In this document: in pieces, positions 8,653 through 17,132 of the stretch
Layout of the letters: the number at the start of each line of letters is the position of its first letter
Position numbering within the stretch: position 1 is the first letter of the stretch
NCBI GenBank assembly: GCA_965217135.1
Contig: OZ244249.1
Location: forward strand, 4,526,001 to 4,590,000
Direction: 5' to 3'
DNA length: 64,000 bases
Source of the DNA: HXMU1420-2 sp017643305
Lineage (GTDB): Bacteria; Pseudomonadota; Alphaproteobacteria; Rhodobacterales; Rhodobacteraceae
Translations under genes and position numbers: made by a program
The notes under the pieces: model-generated
Databases searched by the model: none
What the model was told of the DNA's origin: nothing
The model's input: only the letters and a program-made list of their open reading frames with translations

Positions 8653-11139
8653 TCAGTCCAGGACGCGTGTGACTTCTTCGCGTTCAAAAATCTCGATAAC
8701 ATCACTCGGACGGATGTCATCATAGTTCTCAAACGCCATGCCGCATTCCTGACCTGACTGCACTTCGGCCACTTCGTCTTTAAAGCGTTTTAGGGTCTTC
8801 AGCGTGCCTTCGTGAATCACCACGTTATCGCGCAGCAGACGTACACCGGCCGACCGGCGGGCAACACCTTCCGTGACCAGACAGCCCGCCACCTTGCCAA
8901 CGCCAGACACTTTGAAGACTTCTTTGATCTCCGCGTACCCGATGAAGTTTTCGCGGATTTCGGCCGACAGCAAGCCACTGGCCGCGGCTTTGACATCATC
9001 CACAAGGTCATAGATGACGGAGTAATACCGGATCTCCACACCCTTCTGGTTCGCTGTATTTCGTGCCGGGGCGTTGGCCCGGACGTTGAACCCGAAGATT
9101 GGGGCCTGGCTGGCTTCGGCAAGGCCAACATCGGTTTCTGTGATCGCACCTACACCGGAATGCAGCACGCGCACGCGCACTTCGTCGTTACCGATCTTTT
9201 CCATCGCCTGGACGATAGCTTCGGCAGAACCCTGCACGTCGGCTTTGACCAGAATGGGCAGCTCGGCGACGTTTTCGTCTTCCTTGGCCTTGGCCATAAG
9301 CTGCTCCAACGTAGTCGCAGCACCGGCTGCAGCACGTTTTTCCTTGGCCGCGTTCGCACGGTATTCGGCGATTTCACGTGCTTGGGCTTCGGTCTCCACC
9401 ACGTTCAGCACGTCGCCAGCTTCGGGTGTGCCGTTCAGACCCAGAACTTCCACCGGAACCGACGGACCAGCGACTTTCACCCGCTTGCCCTGGTCGTTCT
9501 CCATGGCGCGGACCTTGCCCCACTGTTCCCCAACAACAAAGATATCACCCTGATTCAGCGTTCCGTTCTGGACCAGAACGGTAGCCACGGGGCCACGGCC
9601 AACGTCCAACTTGGCTTCAATCACGGCACCTTGAGCCGCCCGGGTCGGGTTGGCCTTGAGTTCCAGGATTTCAGCCTGCAGCGCTATGGATTCCAGCAAA
9701 GCATCCAGACCCTGACCGGTGATTGCGGAAACTTCGACGTCCTGCACTTCACCGGAAAGCGCTTCAACGATGACCTCGTGCTGCAAAAGATCGGTCCGCA
9801 CTTTCTGTGGATCGGCTTCTGGCCGGTCGATCTTGTTGATCGCCACGATCATCGGCACTTCGGCAGCCTTGGCGTGGTTGATCGCTTCGACGGTCTGCGG
9901 CATCACCGCATCATCTGCAGCAACAACCAGAACGACGATGTCAGTTACCTGCGCCCCACGGGACCGCATGGAGGTAAAGGCCGCGTGACCCGGCGTGTCA
10001 AGGAAGGTCAGAACCTGCCCGTCTTCCGCTTTCACCTGGTATGCACCAATGTGCTGGGTGATCCCGCCCGCTTCGCCGGACACAACCTTGGCATTTCGGA
10101 CCGCATCCAGCAGAGAGGTCTTACCGTGGTCGACATGGCCCATAACGGTGATGACCGGTGGACGCGATTCGAGATCTTCTTCCTTGTCATCGACAGAGTC
10201 GATCACGTCTTCAACATCGGAATCCGACACGCGCACAACGTTGTGGCCGAATTCTTCGATAATAAGTTCGGCTGTATCTGCGTCGATCGTCTGGTTCTGA
10301 GTCACCATCATGCCCATCTGCATGAGGGATTTCACCACTTCGCCCACACGTTCAGCCATACGGTTCGCTAACTCGGACACCACAATTGCCTCGGGCAACT
10401 GTACGTCGCGCACAACCTTTTCCCGCTCAACCGATCCGCCCATGGCTTTCTGCCGCGCGCGTTCCTGTTTCCGCTTCATCGCGGCCATCGACCGCTGGCG
10501 ACCGCCATCACCACCTGCTAGCGCCTGGTTCAGCGTCAGCTTGCCAGACCGGCGGCCTTCGTCGCGGCCTTTGCCGCGAGACGATTTATCCTGGTCGCGG
10601 TCATTACGGCGCGGAGTCTGCGACGGCGCAGGTTTGTTGGCAACACCACCACGCGGTGCTTCCCGTGCAGGTTCCGGCGGGGCCTTTGCGGCCGCTTCGG
10701 CGGCACGCTTGGCTTCCTCAACCTCCTGGCGCTTGCGTTCTTCTTCTTCGGCCTTGGCACGGGCGCGTTCTTCACGCTCTTTTTCTTCCCGTTCCTTGGC
10801 TTCCGCTTCTGCGCGGCGGCGGTCACGTTCTTCCTGACGCGCCTTTTCTTCTGCTTCGCGGCGGGCGGATTCTTCAGATTCGCGGGCCTTGGCGGCTTGG
10901 ACCGCTTTCAGCCGGCGCTGCATTTCTGCATCAGAAATCCCGGCCGGACGGCGCGAAGGATCGCCCGCAGGCGCTGAGCCGCCGGGTTTGGAGCCACCCG
11001 GCTTGGGCACCACGACGCGTTTGCGCTTGGTTTCCACAACGACATTCTTGGTCCGGCCATGGCTGAAACTCTGTTTCACATTCCCAGGCCGGGACCCGCC
11101 ACGCAGGCCCAATGTCTTTTTGCCGTCAGTATCGCTCAT
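8653..11139 (-). CDS. infB: Translation initiation factor IF-2
   Basis: IF-2 is the GTPase that brings initiator fMet-tRNA to the 30S subunit and promotes subunit joining. The 828-residue protein has a long basic/acidic N-terminal region. Residues 78-155 are almost purely Glu, Arg, Lys and Ala, an extended charged helix. G1 is GHVDHGKT at 334-341, followed by DTPGHAAF and NKID, then domains II to IV including the fMet-tRNA binding C terminus. It is last in the rimP-nusA-ylxR/L7Ae-infB operon, and its ATG overlaps the preceding stop by 4 bases, suggesting coupled translation. Confidence 0.98.
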   Translation of the reverse strand: MSDTDGKKTLGLRGGSRPGNVKQSFSHGRTKNVVVETKRKRVVVPKPGGSKPGGSAPAGDPSRRPAGISDAEMQRRLKAVQAAKARESEESARREAEEKARQEERDRRRAEAEAKEREEKEREERARAKAEEEERKRQEVEEAKRAAEAAAKAPPEPAREAPRGGVANKPAPSQTPRRNDRDQDKSSRGKGRDEGRRSGKLTLNQALAGGDGGRQRSMAAMKRKQERARQKAMGGSVEREKVVRDVQLPEAIVVSELANRMAERVGEVVKSLMQMGMMVTQNQTIDADTAELIIEEFGHNVVRVSDSDVEDVIDSVDDKEEDLESRPPVITVMGHVDHGKTSLLDAVRNAKVVSGEAGGITQHIGAYQVKAEDGQVLTFLDTPGHAAFTSMRSRGAQVTDIVVLVVAADDAVMPQTVEAINHAKAAEVPMIVAINKIDRPEADPQKVRTDLLQHEVIVEALSGEVQDVEVSAITGQGLDALLESIALQAEILELKANPTRAAQGAVIEAKLDVGRGPVATVLVQNGTLNQGDIFVVGEQWGKVRAMENDQGKRVKVAGPSVPVEVLGLNGTPEAGDVLNVVETEAQAREIAEYRANAAKEKRAAAGAATTLEQLMAKAKEDENVAELPILVKADVQGSAEAIVQAMEKIGNDEVRVRVLHSGVGAITETDVGLAEASQAPIFGFNVRANAPARNTANQKGVEIRYYSVIYDLVDDVKAAASGLLSAEIRENFIGYAEIKEVFKVSGVGKVAGCLVTEGVARRSAGVRLLRDNVVIHEGTLKTLKRFKDEVAEVQSGQECGMAFENYDDIRPSDVIEIFEREEVTRVLD

Positions 11140-11768
11140 GAAGCCTTTTTTCCTTTCAGGCGGCCGGTGCCGCCATCAATTCCGCGTACGCCCTGTAATC
11201 TTTGGGCTTCCTCTACAACACGCGGCGTGAGTCCGCCAGAGGCGAGCGCTGCATGTATCACAGTTTGGCGTCCAAACGCCATGCCCAACTCATCTGCAGT
11301 CAGGAATCCGATGAACACACCCTTGTAGGGAGTGCTCAGTTTCGATTTGCCACGCTCCGATCCATCACTGGCCTGAATCAGCACATGGGCCGTTTCACGC
11401 ATCAGCCAGTCTTTGACCTTTTCGTACCCGGCGATGGCATCACCAGATTTGCGTGCCAGGCTGATCAGGTCAGTAACGCGGCGTATCAACATCGCATCGA
11501 TCTGATCGATCAACTCCGGAGCCGCCTTGGCCGGTTGCTTGAATCCGCGAGAGAACAGACCTTTCTTAACGGTCGTTTCCAGCGCCGCACGATCTGCCGC
11601 AACATAAACCCCGCGCCCTGGCAGTTTGCCCAAAAGGTCGGGCACCACCACGCCATCAGGGTCCAGCACGAACCGGATCAACCCAGATCTGGGTTGAACG
11701 TCACCCGTTGCGATGCACCGGCGTTCCGGTTCATCGCCCCGAGTTTTTGAAACGCCGCCGCGCGACAT
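11136..11768 (-). CDS. YlxR/DUF448 RNA-binding protein with L7Ae-like C-terminal domain
   Basis: The 210-residue protein joins two small RNA-binding modules. Residues 10-95 are a YlxR domain (RRCIATGDVQP, LIRFVLDPDG, PGRGVYVAA); in other bacteria YlxR relatives bind RNase P RNA or affect transcription. Residues 95-190 look like an L7Ae/Gadd45-type fold (SLARKSGDAIAGYEKV, AFGRQTVIHAAL). It lies between nusA and infB, the usual alphaproteobacterial place, and overlaps infB by 4 bases. A role in RNA metabolism coupled to NusA or IF-2 is inferred from context only. Confidence 0.85.
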   Translation of the reverse strand: MSRGGVSKTRGDEPERRCIATGDVQPRSGLIRFVLDPDGVVVPDLLGKLPGRGVYVAADRAALETTVKKGLFSRGFKQPAKAAPELIDQIDAMLIRRVTDLISLARKSGDAIAGYEKVKDWLMRETAHVLIQASDGSERGKSKLSTPYKGVFIGFLTADELGMAFGRQTVIHAALASGGLTPRVVEEAQRLQGVRGIDGGTGRLKGKKAS

Positions 11769-11792
11769 TCCCGCACCATCCGGAGCCTGAGA

Positions 11793-13418
11793 TCAGGCCC
11801 CGGCCTCCTCTTCAGTGTCCGCCTCTTCGTCGATGCCTTCCTCTTCTTCGACTTCGAGATCCGCGGGATCGACCCAACCCAGCAGAATGCGGGCCGTCAT
11901 AACCAGGTGCTGCGCTTCTTCCAGCGACACATCAAACGGCTCAAGAATACCGTCATCCTTGCTGCGTTCGCCATCGACCGTGGTCCAGCCACCCGCCAGT
12001 TCCCAGTCTGCGCAAGTGGCGAAGTCTTCCAGCGTTTTCACATCATCTTTGGCCAGCGCTTCGATCATTTGAGGTGTCAAACCGTCGAAATCAACAAGGC
12101 TGTCTTCGACGCCCAGCGCACGGGCATTTTCCAACGCTGCGCGCGCTTGCGCCTCCAGATAATCGCGGGCGCGCGCTTGCAATTCTTCAGCGGTGCCTTC
12201 GTCGACACCATCGATGACAAGAAGTTCGTCCAGTTCGACATAGGCCACTTCTTCGAGGCTGGTGAAACCTTCAGAAACCAGAAGCTGGGCAAAGAATTCA
12301 TCCAGATCCAGCGAATCCATGAACAGTTTGGTGCGCTGTTCAAATTCAGCCTGACGGCGAGCGCTTTCTTCGGCCTCGGTCATGATGTCGATGTCCAGAC
12401 CCGTCAACTGACTGGCCAGACGTACGTTCTGACCGCGGCGACCGATGGCCAAGCTCAACTGTTCTTCAGGCACGACAACTTCGATACGCTCGGCTTCTTC
12501 GTCCAGTACCACCTTGCTGACTTCGGCAGGTTGCAGCGCATTCACCAGGAAGGTCGGCTGGTCTTCGTTCCACGGGATGATGTCGATCTTTTCACCCTGC
12601 AGTTCGTTCACCACCGCCTGAACCCTGCTGCCACGCATACCAACGCAGGCACCAACCGGATCGATGGACCCGTCATAAGAAATAACCGCAATCTTGGCAC
12701 GCGAACCCGGATCACGGGCAACAGCCTTGATTTCGATGATGCCATCATAGATTTCCGGCACTTCCATCTTGAACAGCTCAGCCATGAATTCCGGCGCGGT
12801 GCGCGACAGGAAGATCTGCGGGCCACGCGGCTCACGCCGAACATCCTTGATGTAGCAGCGGATGCGGTCATTCGGGCGGTAGCTTTCGCGACCGATCTTT
12901 TCGTTCCGGCGCAGCACAGCTTCACCAGCGCCTACATCAACCACCACGTTGCCGTATTCTTCACGCTTGACCACACCGTTGATTATTGTGCCTGCGCGGT
13001 CCTTGAATTCTTCGTATTGACGGTCGCGTTCTGCTTCGCGAACCTTCTGCAGAATCACCTGCTTGGCCGACTGTGCCGCGATCCGGCCCATTTCCACCGG
13101 CGGGACCTCTTCGATGAACTGGTCGCCGACCTTGGGGTCGTCCATGTACTGCTTGGCCTGCTCGACCGTGAATTCAGCCTGGTAGTTTTCCAGCTCTTCA
13201 TCCTCGACCACAGTGCGTACGCGGGTGAACGTCGCCTTACCGGTTTTGCGGTCGATGGACACGCGAATATCCATTTCCGCGCCGTAGCGGCTTTTGGCGG
13301 CACGGGCGAGGCTTTCTTCCATCGCTTCGACCACAAGGCCCGGCTCGATCATCTTTTCGCGGGCCACGGCCTCTGCGGTTTGCAACAGCTCAAGCTGGTT
13401 CGCAGACGTGATTGCCAT
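11793..13418 (-). CDS. nusA: Transcription termination/antitermination protein NusA
   Basis: NusA binds RNA polymerase and nascent RNA, affecting pausing, termination and antitermination. The 541-residue protein shows the N-terminal RNAP-binding domain, an S1 domain around residues 130-200, and KH domains (GACVGMRGSRVQAVVNEL; AIGRRGQNVRLA). It ends in alphaproteobacterial helix-hairpin repeats with an acidic tail. I prefer the ATG at 13418, 7 bases after GGAGG and overlapping the rimP stop as TGATG, over the GTG one codon upstream. It lies between rimP and ylxR/L7Ae in the operon. Confidence 0.98.
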   Translation of the reverse strand: MAITSANQLELLQTAEAVAREKMIEPGLVVEAMEESLARAAKSRYGAEMDIRVSIDRKTGKATFTRVRTVVEDEELENYQAEFTVEQAKQYMDDPKVGDQFIEEVPPVEMGRIAAQSAKQVILQKVREAERDRQYEEFKDRAGTIINGVVKREEYGNVVVDVGAGEAVLRRNEKIGRESYRPNDRIRCYIKDVRREPRGPQIFLSRTAPEFMAELFKMEVPEIYDGIIEIKAVARDPGSRAKIAVISYDGSIDPVGACVGMRGSRVQAVVNELQGEKIDIIPWNEDQPTFLVNALQPAEVSKVVLDEEAERIEVVVPEEQLSLAIGRRGQNVRLASQLTGLDIDIMTEAEESARRQAEFEQRTKLFMDSLDLDEFFAQLLVSEGFTSLEEVAYVELDELLVIDGVDEGTAEELQARARDYLEAQARAALENARALGVEDSLVDFDGLTPQMIEALAKDDVKTLEDFATCADWELAGGWTTVDGERSKDDGILEPFDVSLEEAQHLVMTARILLGWVDPADLEVEEEEGIDEEADTEEEAGA

Positions 13419-13996
13419 CACTGTTCCTCCACTTTCGGTGTTTCGGTTTCTATTTCGTCAAATTCAGATTCGTTTAGTGCCTCGGCAGATTTCCTCTGCT
13501 TCAGCATTTCACGAATCAGATCATCGGTGAGGACAAGTTTGGCGTCGCTCAGCCAATCAAATTTCAAGCCAATGGTGCCTTCTTCCACGTTGATCAGGAC
13601 CTCGTCCTCTTCAACACCAGCCAGTTCACCTTTGAACCGGCGGCGACCATCGATCAGCTCGGCGGTTTCCAGCTTGGCTTCGTAACCTTCGAACAGTTCA
13701 AAATCCTTGATGCGAGTCAGCGGCCGGTCGATGCCGGGACTGGAAACTTCCAGCGTATAGGCATCGCTGATCGGGTCTTCGATATCCATGAACGCGCTGA
13801 TCGCGTTGGAAATTTCGGCGCAGTCGTCCACTTCAATGCCACCATCGGGTTTGTCGGCCATCACCTGCAACAGCGGAGATTTGCCCGACATCAACCGCAC
13901 GCGCACCAGCTCATAGCCCAGATCCTCGATCACCGGTGTGATGATCTCAGCCAAGCGGCGGTCCATTGCCGTTTTTGCAATAAGGTCGTTCGACAT
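13418..13996 (-). CDS. rimP: Ribosome maturation factor RimP
   Basis: RimP helps assemble the 30S ribosomal subunit. The 192-residue protein has the family patterns YELVRVRL, QVMADKPDGGIEVDDC and the central YTLEVSSPGIDRPL, and a C-terminal SH3-like barrel (FKGELAGVEEDEVLI). It is first in the operon with nusA, ylxR/L7Ae and infB and overlaps nusA by one base. AGGAAAG precedes its ATG. A terminator hairpin sits directly upstream (14010-14032), so its expression may be attenuated. Confidence 0.96.
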   Translation of the reverse strand: MSNDLIAKTAMDRRLAEIITPVIEDLGYELVRVRLMSGKSPLLQVMADKPDGGIEVDDCAEISNAISAFMDIEDPISDAYTLEVSSPGIDRPLTRIKDFELFEGYEAKLETAELIDGRRRFKGELAGVEEDEVLINVEEGTIGLKFDWLSDAKLVLTDDLIREMLKQRKSAEALNESEFDEIETETPKVEEQ

Positions 13997-14009
13997 CTTT
14001 CCTGCGCAT

Positions 14010-14032
14010 AAAAAAACGGGCCCGCGGCCCGT
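14010..14032 (-). terminator. Intrinsic terminator hairpin in the rimP leader
   Basis: On the minus strand ACGGGCC, loop GCG and GGCCCGT form a perfect 7-bp GC-rich stem (14016-14032) followed by seven T (14010-14016). It lies 14 bases before the rimP ATG and about 90 bases past the stop of the upstream binding-protein gene. It may end the upstream operon, or act as an attenuator if the promoter proposed at 14087-14115 is used. Confidence 0.8.
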
Positions 14033-14053
14033 CGTATCTTCCGGTGGTGCCCC

Positions 14054-14066
14054 GGTTCAGTGAACC
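14054..14066. repeat. Perfect dyad in the rimP leader
   Basis: GGTTCA, a central G and TGAACC form a perfect 6-base dyad. It lies between the proposed rimP promoter and the leader terminator, where the transcript could fold it as a hairpin or a protein could bind the DNA. Confidence 0.35.
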
Positions 14067-14086
14067 AAAACGCCGCTGTTGATGCC

Positions 14087-14115
14087 CGTATATGGGAGCC
14101 GCGCAAAAACCGCAA
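14087..14115 (-). promoter_or_regulatory. Possible promoter of the rimP-nusA-infB operon
   Basis: Reading the minus strand, TTGCGG (14115-14110) and TATACG (14092-14087) are separated by 17 bases and start 5 bases beyond the stop of the upstream gene. The match to the sigma-70-like consensus is partial. If real, the leader would contain the dyad at 14054 and the terminator at 14010. Confidence 0.35.
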
Positions 14116-14119
14116 GAGC

Positions 14120-14932
14120 TCAGACCAACCAGAAACGTTCTGCCATTCGCGGGTCGGATTTGGTGGTGGCGACCGGCAGGCCAACCGTGCTGCGCAGAAC
14201 CATATCCGACAGGGCCACCTGCCCCTGGGCAGGTGGGATAGTGTTGGCATCCGGTGTTACCACGGCATCTACAACACCGTCATTGAAAGCCTGCGCACGC
14301 ATGCCAGCATTGGACATGGCCACAACGTCCACGCGGTCGGCCCAGCCAAACTGGGCCTCTCCATAATGGCCATTGACCCGCACCGCTACCAAGCCACCAC
14401 CAGGCGTGACATGGCGTGCGGCGTAGCAACCGGTACCAATGATCCCATCGCCTTGCGTGTCGGAAGCCGGGCGAACAATGCAATCTGCGGATGTCAGACG
14501 AATCGGCAGATGCGGGTCACTGCCCTTCAATTCAACGCGCAGCGTGTTTGTATTGACGATATCAACACCTGCCAGTTCTGGCAGGCCCAACGGAGCGCGT
14601 TCCAGCGACATGGCCACATCTTTGGCCTGCATCAACTGGCCGTCATGAAATCGAACGCTCTGGCGCAGGGTCAGCTGCCAGATCCGCGCATCAGCAGAGG
14701 TTTCCCAATCGGTCGCCAGACGCGGTTTCAGCAAACCATCTGGTGTGAGTTCAGTCAGAGTTTCGAACAGGGCGGAGGACGCTTCGGGCGCCAGCCCGGA
14801 TGGCACGCGCGGCACAGCGATTTTCAGGTGACCGCCGCGTTTCGGTGCTGCATTCAAAGACACGCCCGCCGCAGCCAGCAGTGCAGCTGCGGCACCGGAT
14901 GCAAACAAGGCACGGCGGTCTACGCGGGTCAC
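14120..14932 (-). CDS. Short family-5 (peptide/nickel-type) ABC solute-binding protein
   Basis: The 270-residue protein begins with a twin-arginine-like exported leader (VDRRALFASGAAAALLAAAG). SBP_bac_5 features follow: GGHLKIAV, ALFETLTEL, LATDWE, WQLTLRQSVRFHDG and MQAKDVAMSLERA. Full family members are about 500 residues, so the second half is absent; the frame ends cleanly next to the proposed rimP promoter. The GTG start at 14932 follows GGGAGAA and lies 1 base past the pip stop. No permease or ATPase genes adjoin it. It may be a reduced stand-alone binding protein linked to peptide use with pip, or a decayed gene. Confidence 0.7.
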   Translation of the reverse strand: MTRVDRRALFASGAAAALLAAAGVSLNAAPKRGGHLKIAVPRVPSGLAPEASSALFETLTELTPDGLLKPRLATDWETSADARIWQLTLRQSVRFHDGQLMQAKDVAMSLERAPLGLPELAGVDIVNTNTLRVELKGSDPHLPIRLTSADCIVRPASDTQGDGIIGTGCYAARHVTPGGGLVAVRVNGHYGEAQFGWADRVDVVAMSNAGMRAQAFNDGVVDAVVTPDANTIPPAQGQVALSDMVLRSTVGLPVATTKSDPRMAERFWLV

Positions 14933-14933
14933 C

Positions 14934-15911
14934 TCAGATTTCTCCCTTGCCGATCTGGTCCATCGCCCGCACAAGCTCCGCACTGATCCCTGGTTCGGAC
15001 AACGCGTGTCCGGCGTTTCGCACCATGCGCAGCTCACCCAACGGCCACTTTGCCGTGATCTCCCACGCTGCGCTGGGCGGACAGATCATATCGTACCGAC
15101 CCTGAACGACAATACCCGGAATTTTCGCAATCCGGTCCATGCGGTTCAGGATTTGCCCATCTTCCTCAAGAAACCCACCATTGACGAAATAATGGTTTTC
15201 CAGCCGGGCAAATGCGCGGGCGTATTCCCCGGGACTTTCGCCGGACGTGCCGGAAGAATGGATCGACGCCAGCGCGTTTTCCCAGGCGGACCAACTGCGC
15301 CCGTAGCGCATTTCAGCTGAAACATCGCCGCAGAACAGACGCCGGTGGTAGGCAGCAATCAGGTCGTCGCGTTCTTTTTCGGGGATCGGGGAAACAAACC
15401 GTTCCCACGTTTCTGGCCAGAATTTGCCAGCACCGCCGCCATAGAACCAATCCAATTCCGCCTGTGTCATCGTGAAGACACCGCGCAGGATCAGATGTCG
15501 CGCACGTTCCGGATGGGTCTGGGCGTAAACCAGCGCCAGCGTCGCGCCCCAGCTGCCACCAAAAACATACCACCGGTCGATTCCGAACAGGGTGCGAATT
15601 CGTTCGATATCCTCCACCAGGTGCCAGGTTGTGTTGGCCTCCACGCTGGCATGTGGGCGGGATCGGCCGCAGCCGCGCTGATCAAACAAGATGATGCGGT
15701 AAACACGGGGATCGAAATAGCGCCGCATCGCCGGGCTGCACCCGCCGCCGGGGCCGCCATGCAGGACTATCACGGGCAGTCCTTCGGGATTGCCGCACTG
15801 CTCGACATATATTCTGTGCGAATCGCCAACATCCAGCATCCGCTGATCGTAAGGGTCGATCGGCGGATACAGGAATTGCACTGCGCGCTTTTGATCCGGG
15901 TTTCTATCCAT
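14934..15911 (-). CDS. pip: Proline iminopeptidase (S33 alpha/beta hydrolase)
   Basis: It removes N-terminal proline from peptides. The 325-residue protein has the oxyanion motif HGGPGGG, the nucleophile elbow GGSWGAT, the acid in QGRYDMICP and the His in NAGHALSEPG, all typical of prolyl aminopeptidases, plus the FDQRGCGRS signature. The frame could begin 35 codons earlier, but MDRNPDQKRAVQFLYPPI is the usual start. A TATATA element ends only about 7 bases from this ATG on the minus strand, so the transcript may be nearly leaderless. It is coupled to the downstream short binding protein and divergent from ubiG. Confidence 0.93.
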   Translation of the reverse strand: MDRNPDQKRAVQFLYPPIDPYDQRMLDVGDSHRIYVEQCGNPEGLPVIVLHGGPGGGCSPAMRRYFDPRVYRIILFDQRGCGRSRPHASVEANTTWHLVEDIERIRTLFGIDRWYVFGGSWGATLALVYAQTHPERARHLILRGVFTMTQAELDWFYGGGAGKFWPETWERFVSPIPEKERDDLIAAYHRRLFCGDVSAEMRYGRSWSAWENALASIHSSGTSGESPGEYARAFARLENHYFVNGGFLEEDGQILNRMDRIAKIPGIVVQGRYDMICPPSAAWEITAKWPLGELRMVRNAGHALSEPGISAELVRAMDQIGKGEI

Positions 15912-15952
15912 GTTCGCTCTATATAAAGCCAAGCAAGCAAAAGAGTACACGG

Positions 15953-16711
15953 ATGTTCGGCATGCAATCTGAAACAAACACAGTCGATCACGCAGAAGTC
16001 TCCAAATTCGAAGCAATGGCGAACGAATGGTGGGATCCGCATGGAAAATTCAAACCGCTGCACATGCTCAACCCCTGCCGGTTGGACTATATCACCACCC
16101 AGATCGCCGGGGAGTTTGGACGAGATCTGAACGCGCCGCTGCCATTTGCCGGGCTGCGGCTGCTGGATATCGGGTGTGGTGGCGGATTGCTGAGCGAGCC
16201 AATGGCGCGTCTGGGTGCGGACGTGGTCGGCGCCGATGCCGCCGAACGCAACATTCCAGTGGCACAGGTACATGCAGAACGTTCCGGGCTGGACATTGAC
16301 TACCGCAACACCACCGCTGAAGCCTTGGCCGATCAGGGCGAACAGTTCGACGTTATTCTGAACATGGAAGTTGTGGAACACGTGGCAGATCCATTGGGCT
16401 ACCTCACTGCTTGCAGAATGCTGTTGAAGCCAGGCGGTTTGCACATCTGTTCAACCATTAATCGGAACCCGAAATCCTATGCTATGGCGATCTTCGGGGC
16501 AGAGGTCGTGATGCGCTGGCTGCCCAAAGGCACCCATGACTGGGCTAAGTTTATTACACCGGATGAACTGTATGATCTACTGCAAGAGGCGGGGCTGGAA
16601 CCAGTGGACCGCAAGGGGTTCGTCTTCAACCCAATCAGTTGGAGCTGGCGTATTTCCGACCGGGACCTGAGCGTGAATTACGTTACGGCCAGCGTCAGTC
16701 CCCAAGCTTGA
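15953..16711 (+). CDS. ubiG: Ubiquinone biosynthesis O-methyltransferase UbiG
   Basis: UbiG performs both O-methylation steps in ubiquinone synthesis with S-adenosylmethionine. The 252-residue length and VSKFEAMANEWWDPHGKF near the N terminus are diagnostic. The SAM site is LLDIGCGGGLLSEPMARLGA, followed by NMEVVEHVADP and the C-terminal GTHDWAKFITPDEL. Translation could also begin at the ATG three codons later. The last 17 bases overlap the convergent MarR gene. Confidence 0.96.
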   Translation: MFGMQSETNTVDHAEVSKFEAMANEWWDPHGKFKPLHMLNPCRLDYITTQIAGEFGRDLNAPLPFAGLRLLDIGCGGGLLSEPMARLGADVVGADAAERNIPVAQVHAERSGLDIDYRNTTAEALADQGEQFDVILNMEVVEHVADPLGYLTACRMLLKPGGLHICSTINRNPKSYAMAIFGAEVVMRWLPKGTHDWAKFITPDELYDLLQEAGLEPVDRKGFVFNPISWSWRISDRDLSVNYVTASVSPQA

Positions 16712-17132
16712 GCCGCAATTCCCTTAGCACCGGAATGGCGGCGCGTACTTTGTCCGCGCCCAGTTCCTGCACCACCTGGTTGATGATCGGCGTAATCTCT
16801 GTAATCGCCTGATCACGGGCACGCCGCCCGGCAGGGCTGAGCGATACCAGCTTGCGCCGGGCATCGTCCCAGTCCGGACGTACGTGGATATATCCGGCCC
16901 ATTCCAATTTGTTTAGCGTGTTGGTCATGGCCCCCCGCGTCAGGTGGAACGTGTCGGCCAACTGCGCGGGAGTACGTTCCCCACTGACAAAGCAAAGATG
17001 GTTCAGCACGTTGAAATGCGACAGCTCCATCCCTTTGGGCAATACCCGGCTGAGCCGCGTTCGAACCAACTGGTCCGCGACGAGGATTTCGCTGAAGAGC
17101 GATGCTGCCAAAACGTTGATGTCTTCGGCCAT
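16695..17132 (-). CDS. MarR-family transcriptional regulator
   Basis: The 145-residue protein has the MarR winged-helix layout. A helical dimerisation N terminus is followed by LSHFNVLNHLCF, the recognition region PAQLADTFHLTRGAMTNTL, and the wing YIHVRPDWDDARRKLVSLS. It starts one base inside the end of the nitrilase-family gene, so it is cotranscribed with nit and grx and may regulate that operon or an oxidative or aromatic-compound response. Its ligand is unknown. It contains no Cys in the recognition helix, so simple thiol sensing there is not evident. Confidence 0.85.
   Translation of the reverse strand: MAEDINVLAASLFSEILVADQLVRTRLSRVLPKGMELSHFNVLNHLCFVSGERTPAQLADTFHLTRGAMTNTLNKLEWAGYIHVRPDWDDARRKLVSLSPAGRRARDQAITEITPIINQVVQELGADKVRAAIPVLRELRLKLGD

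Noticed and set aside
8812..10371. Long + strand open frame opposite infB
   Set aside because: Antisense to IF-2 and without family patterns.
11907..13685. Long + strand open frame opposite nusA and rimP
   Set aside because: Spans two well-supported genes in the other direction and has no domain signature.
14036..14119. Possible initiator tRNA upstream of rimP, as in E. coli metY
   Set aside because: No cloverleaf, T-arm or CCA-compatible stem could be formed.
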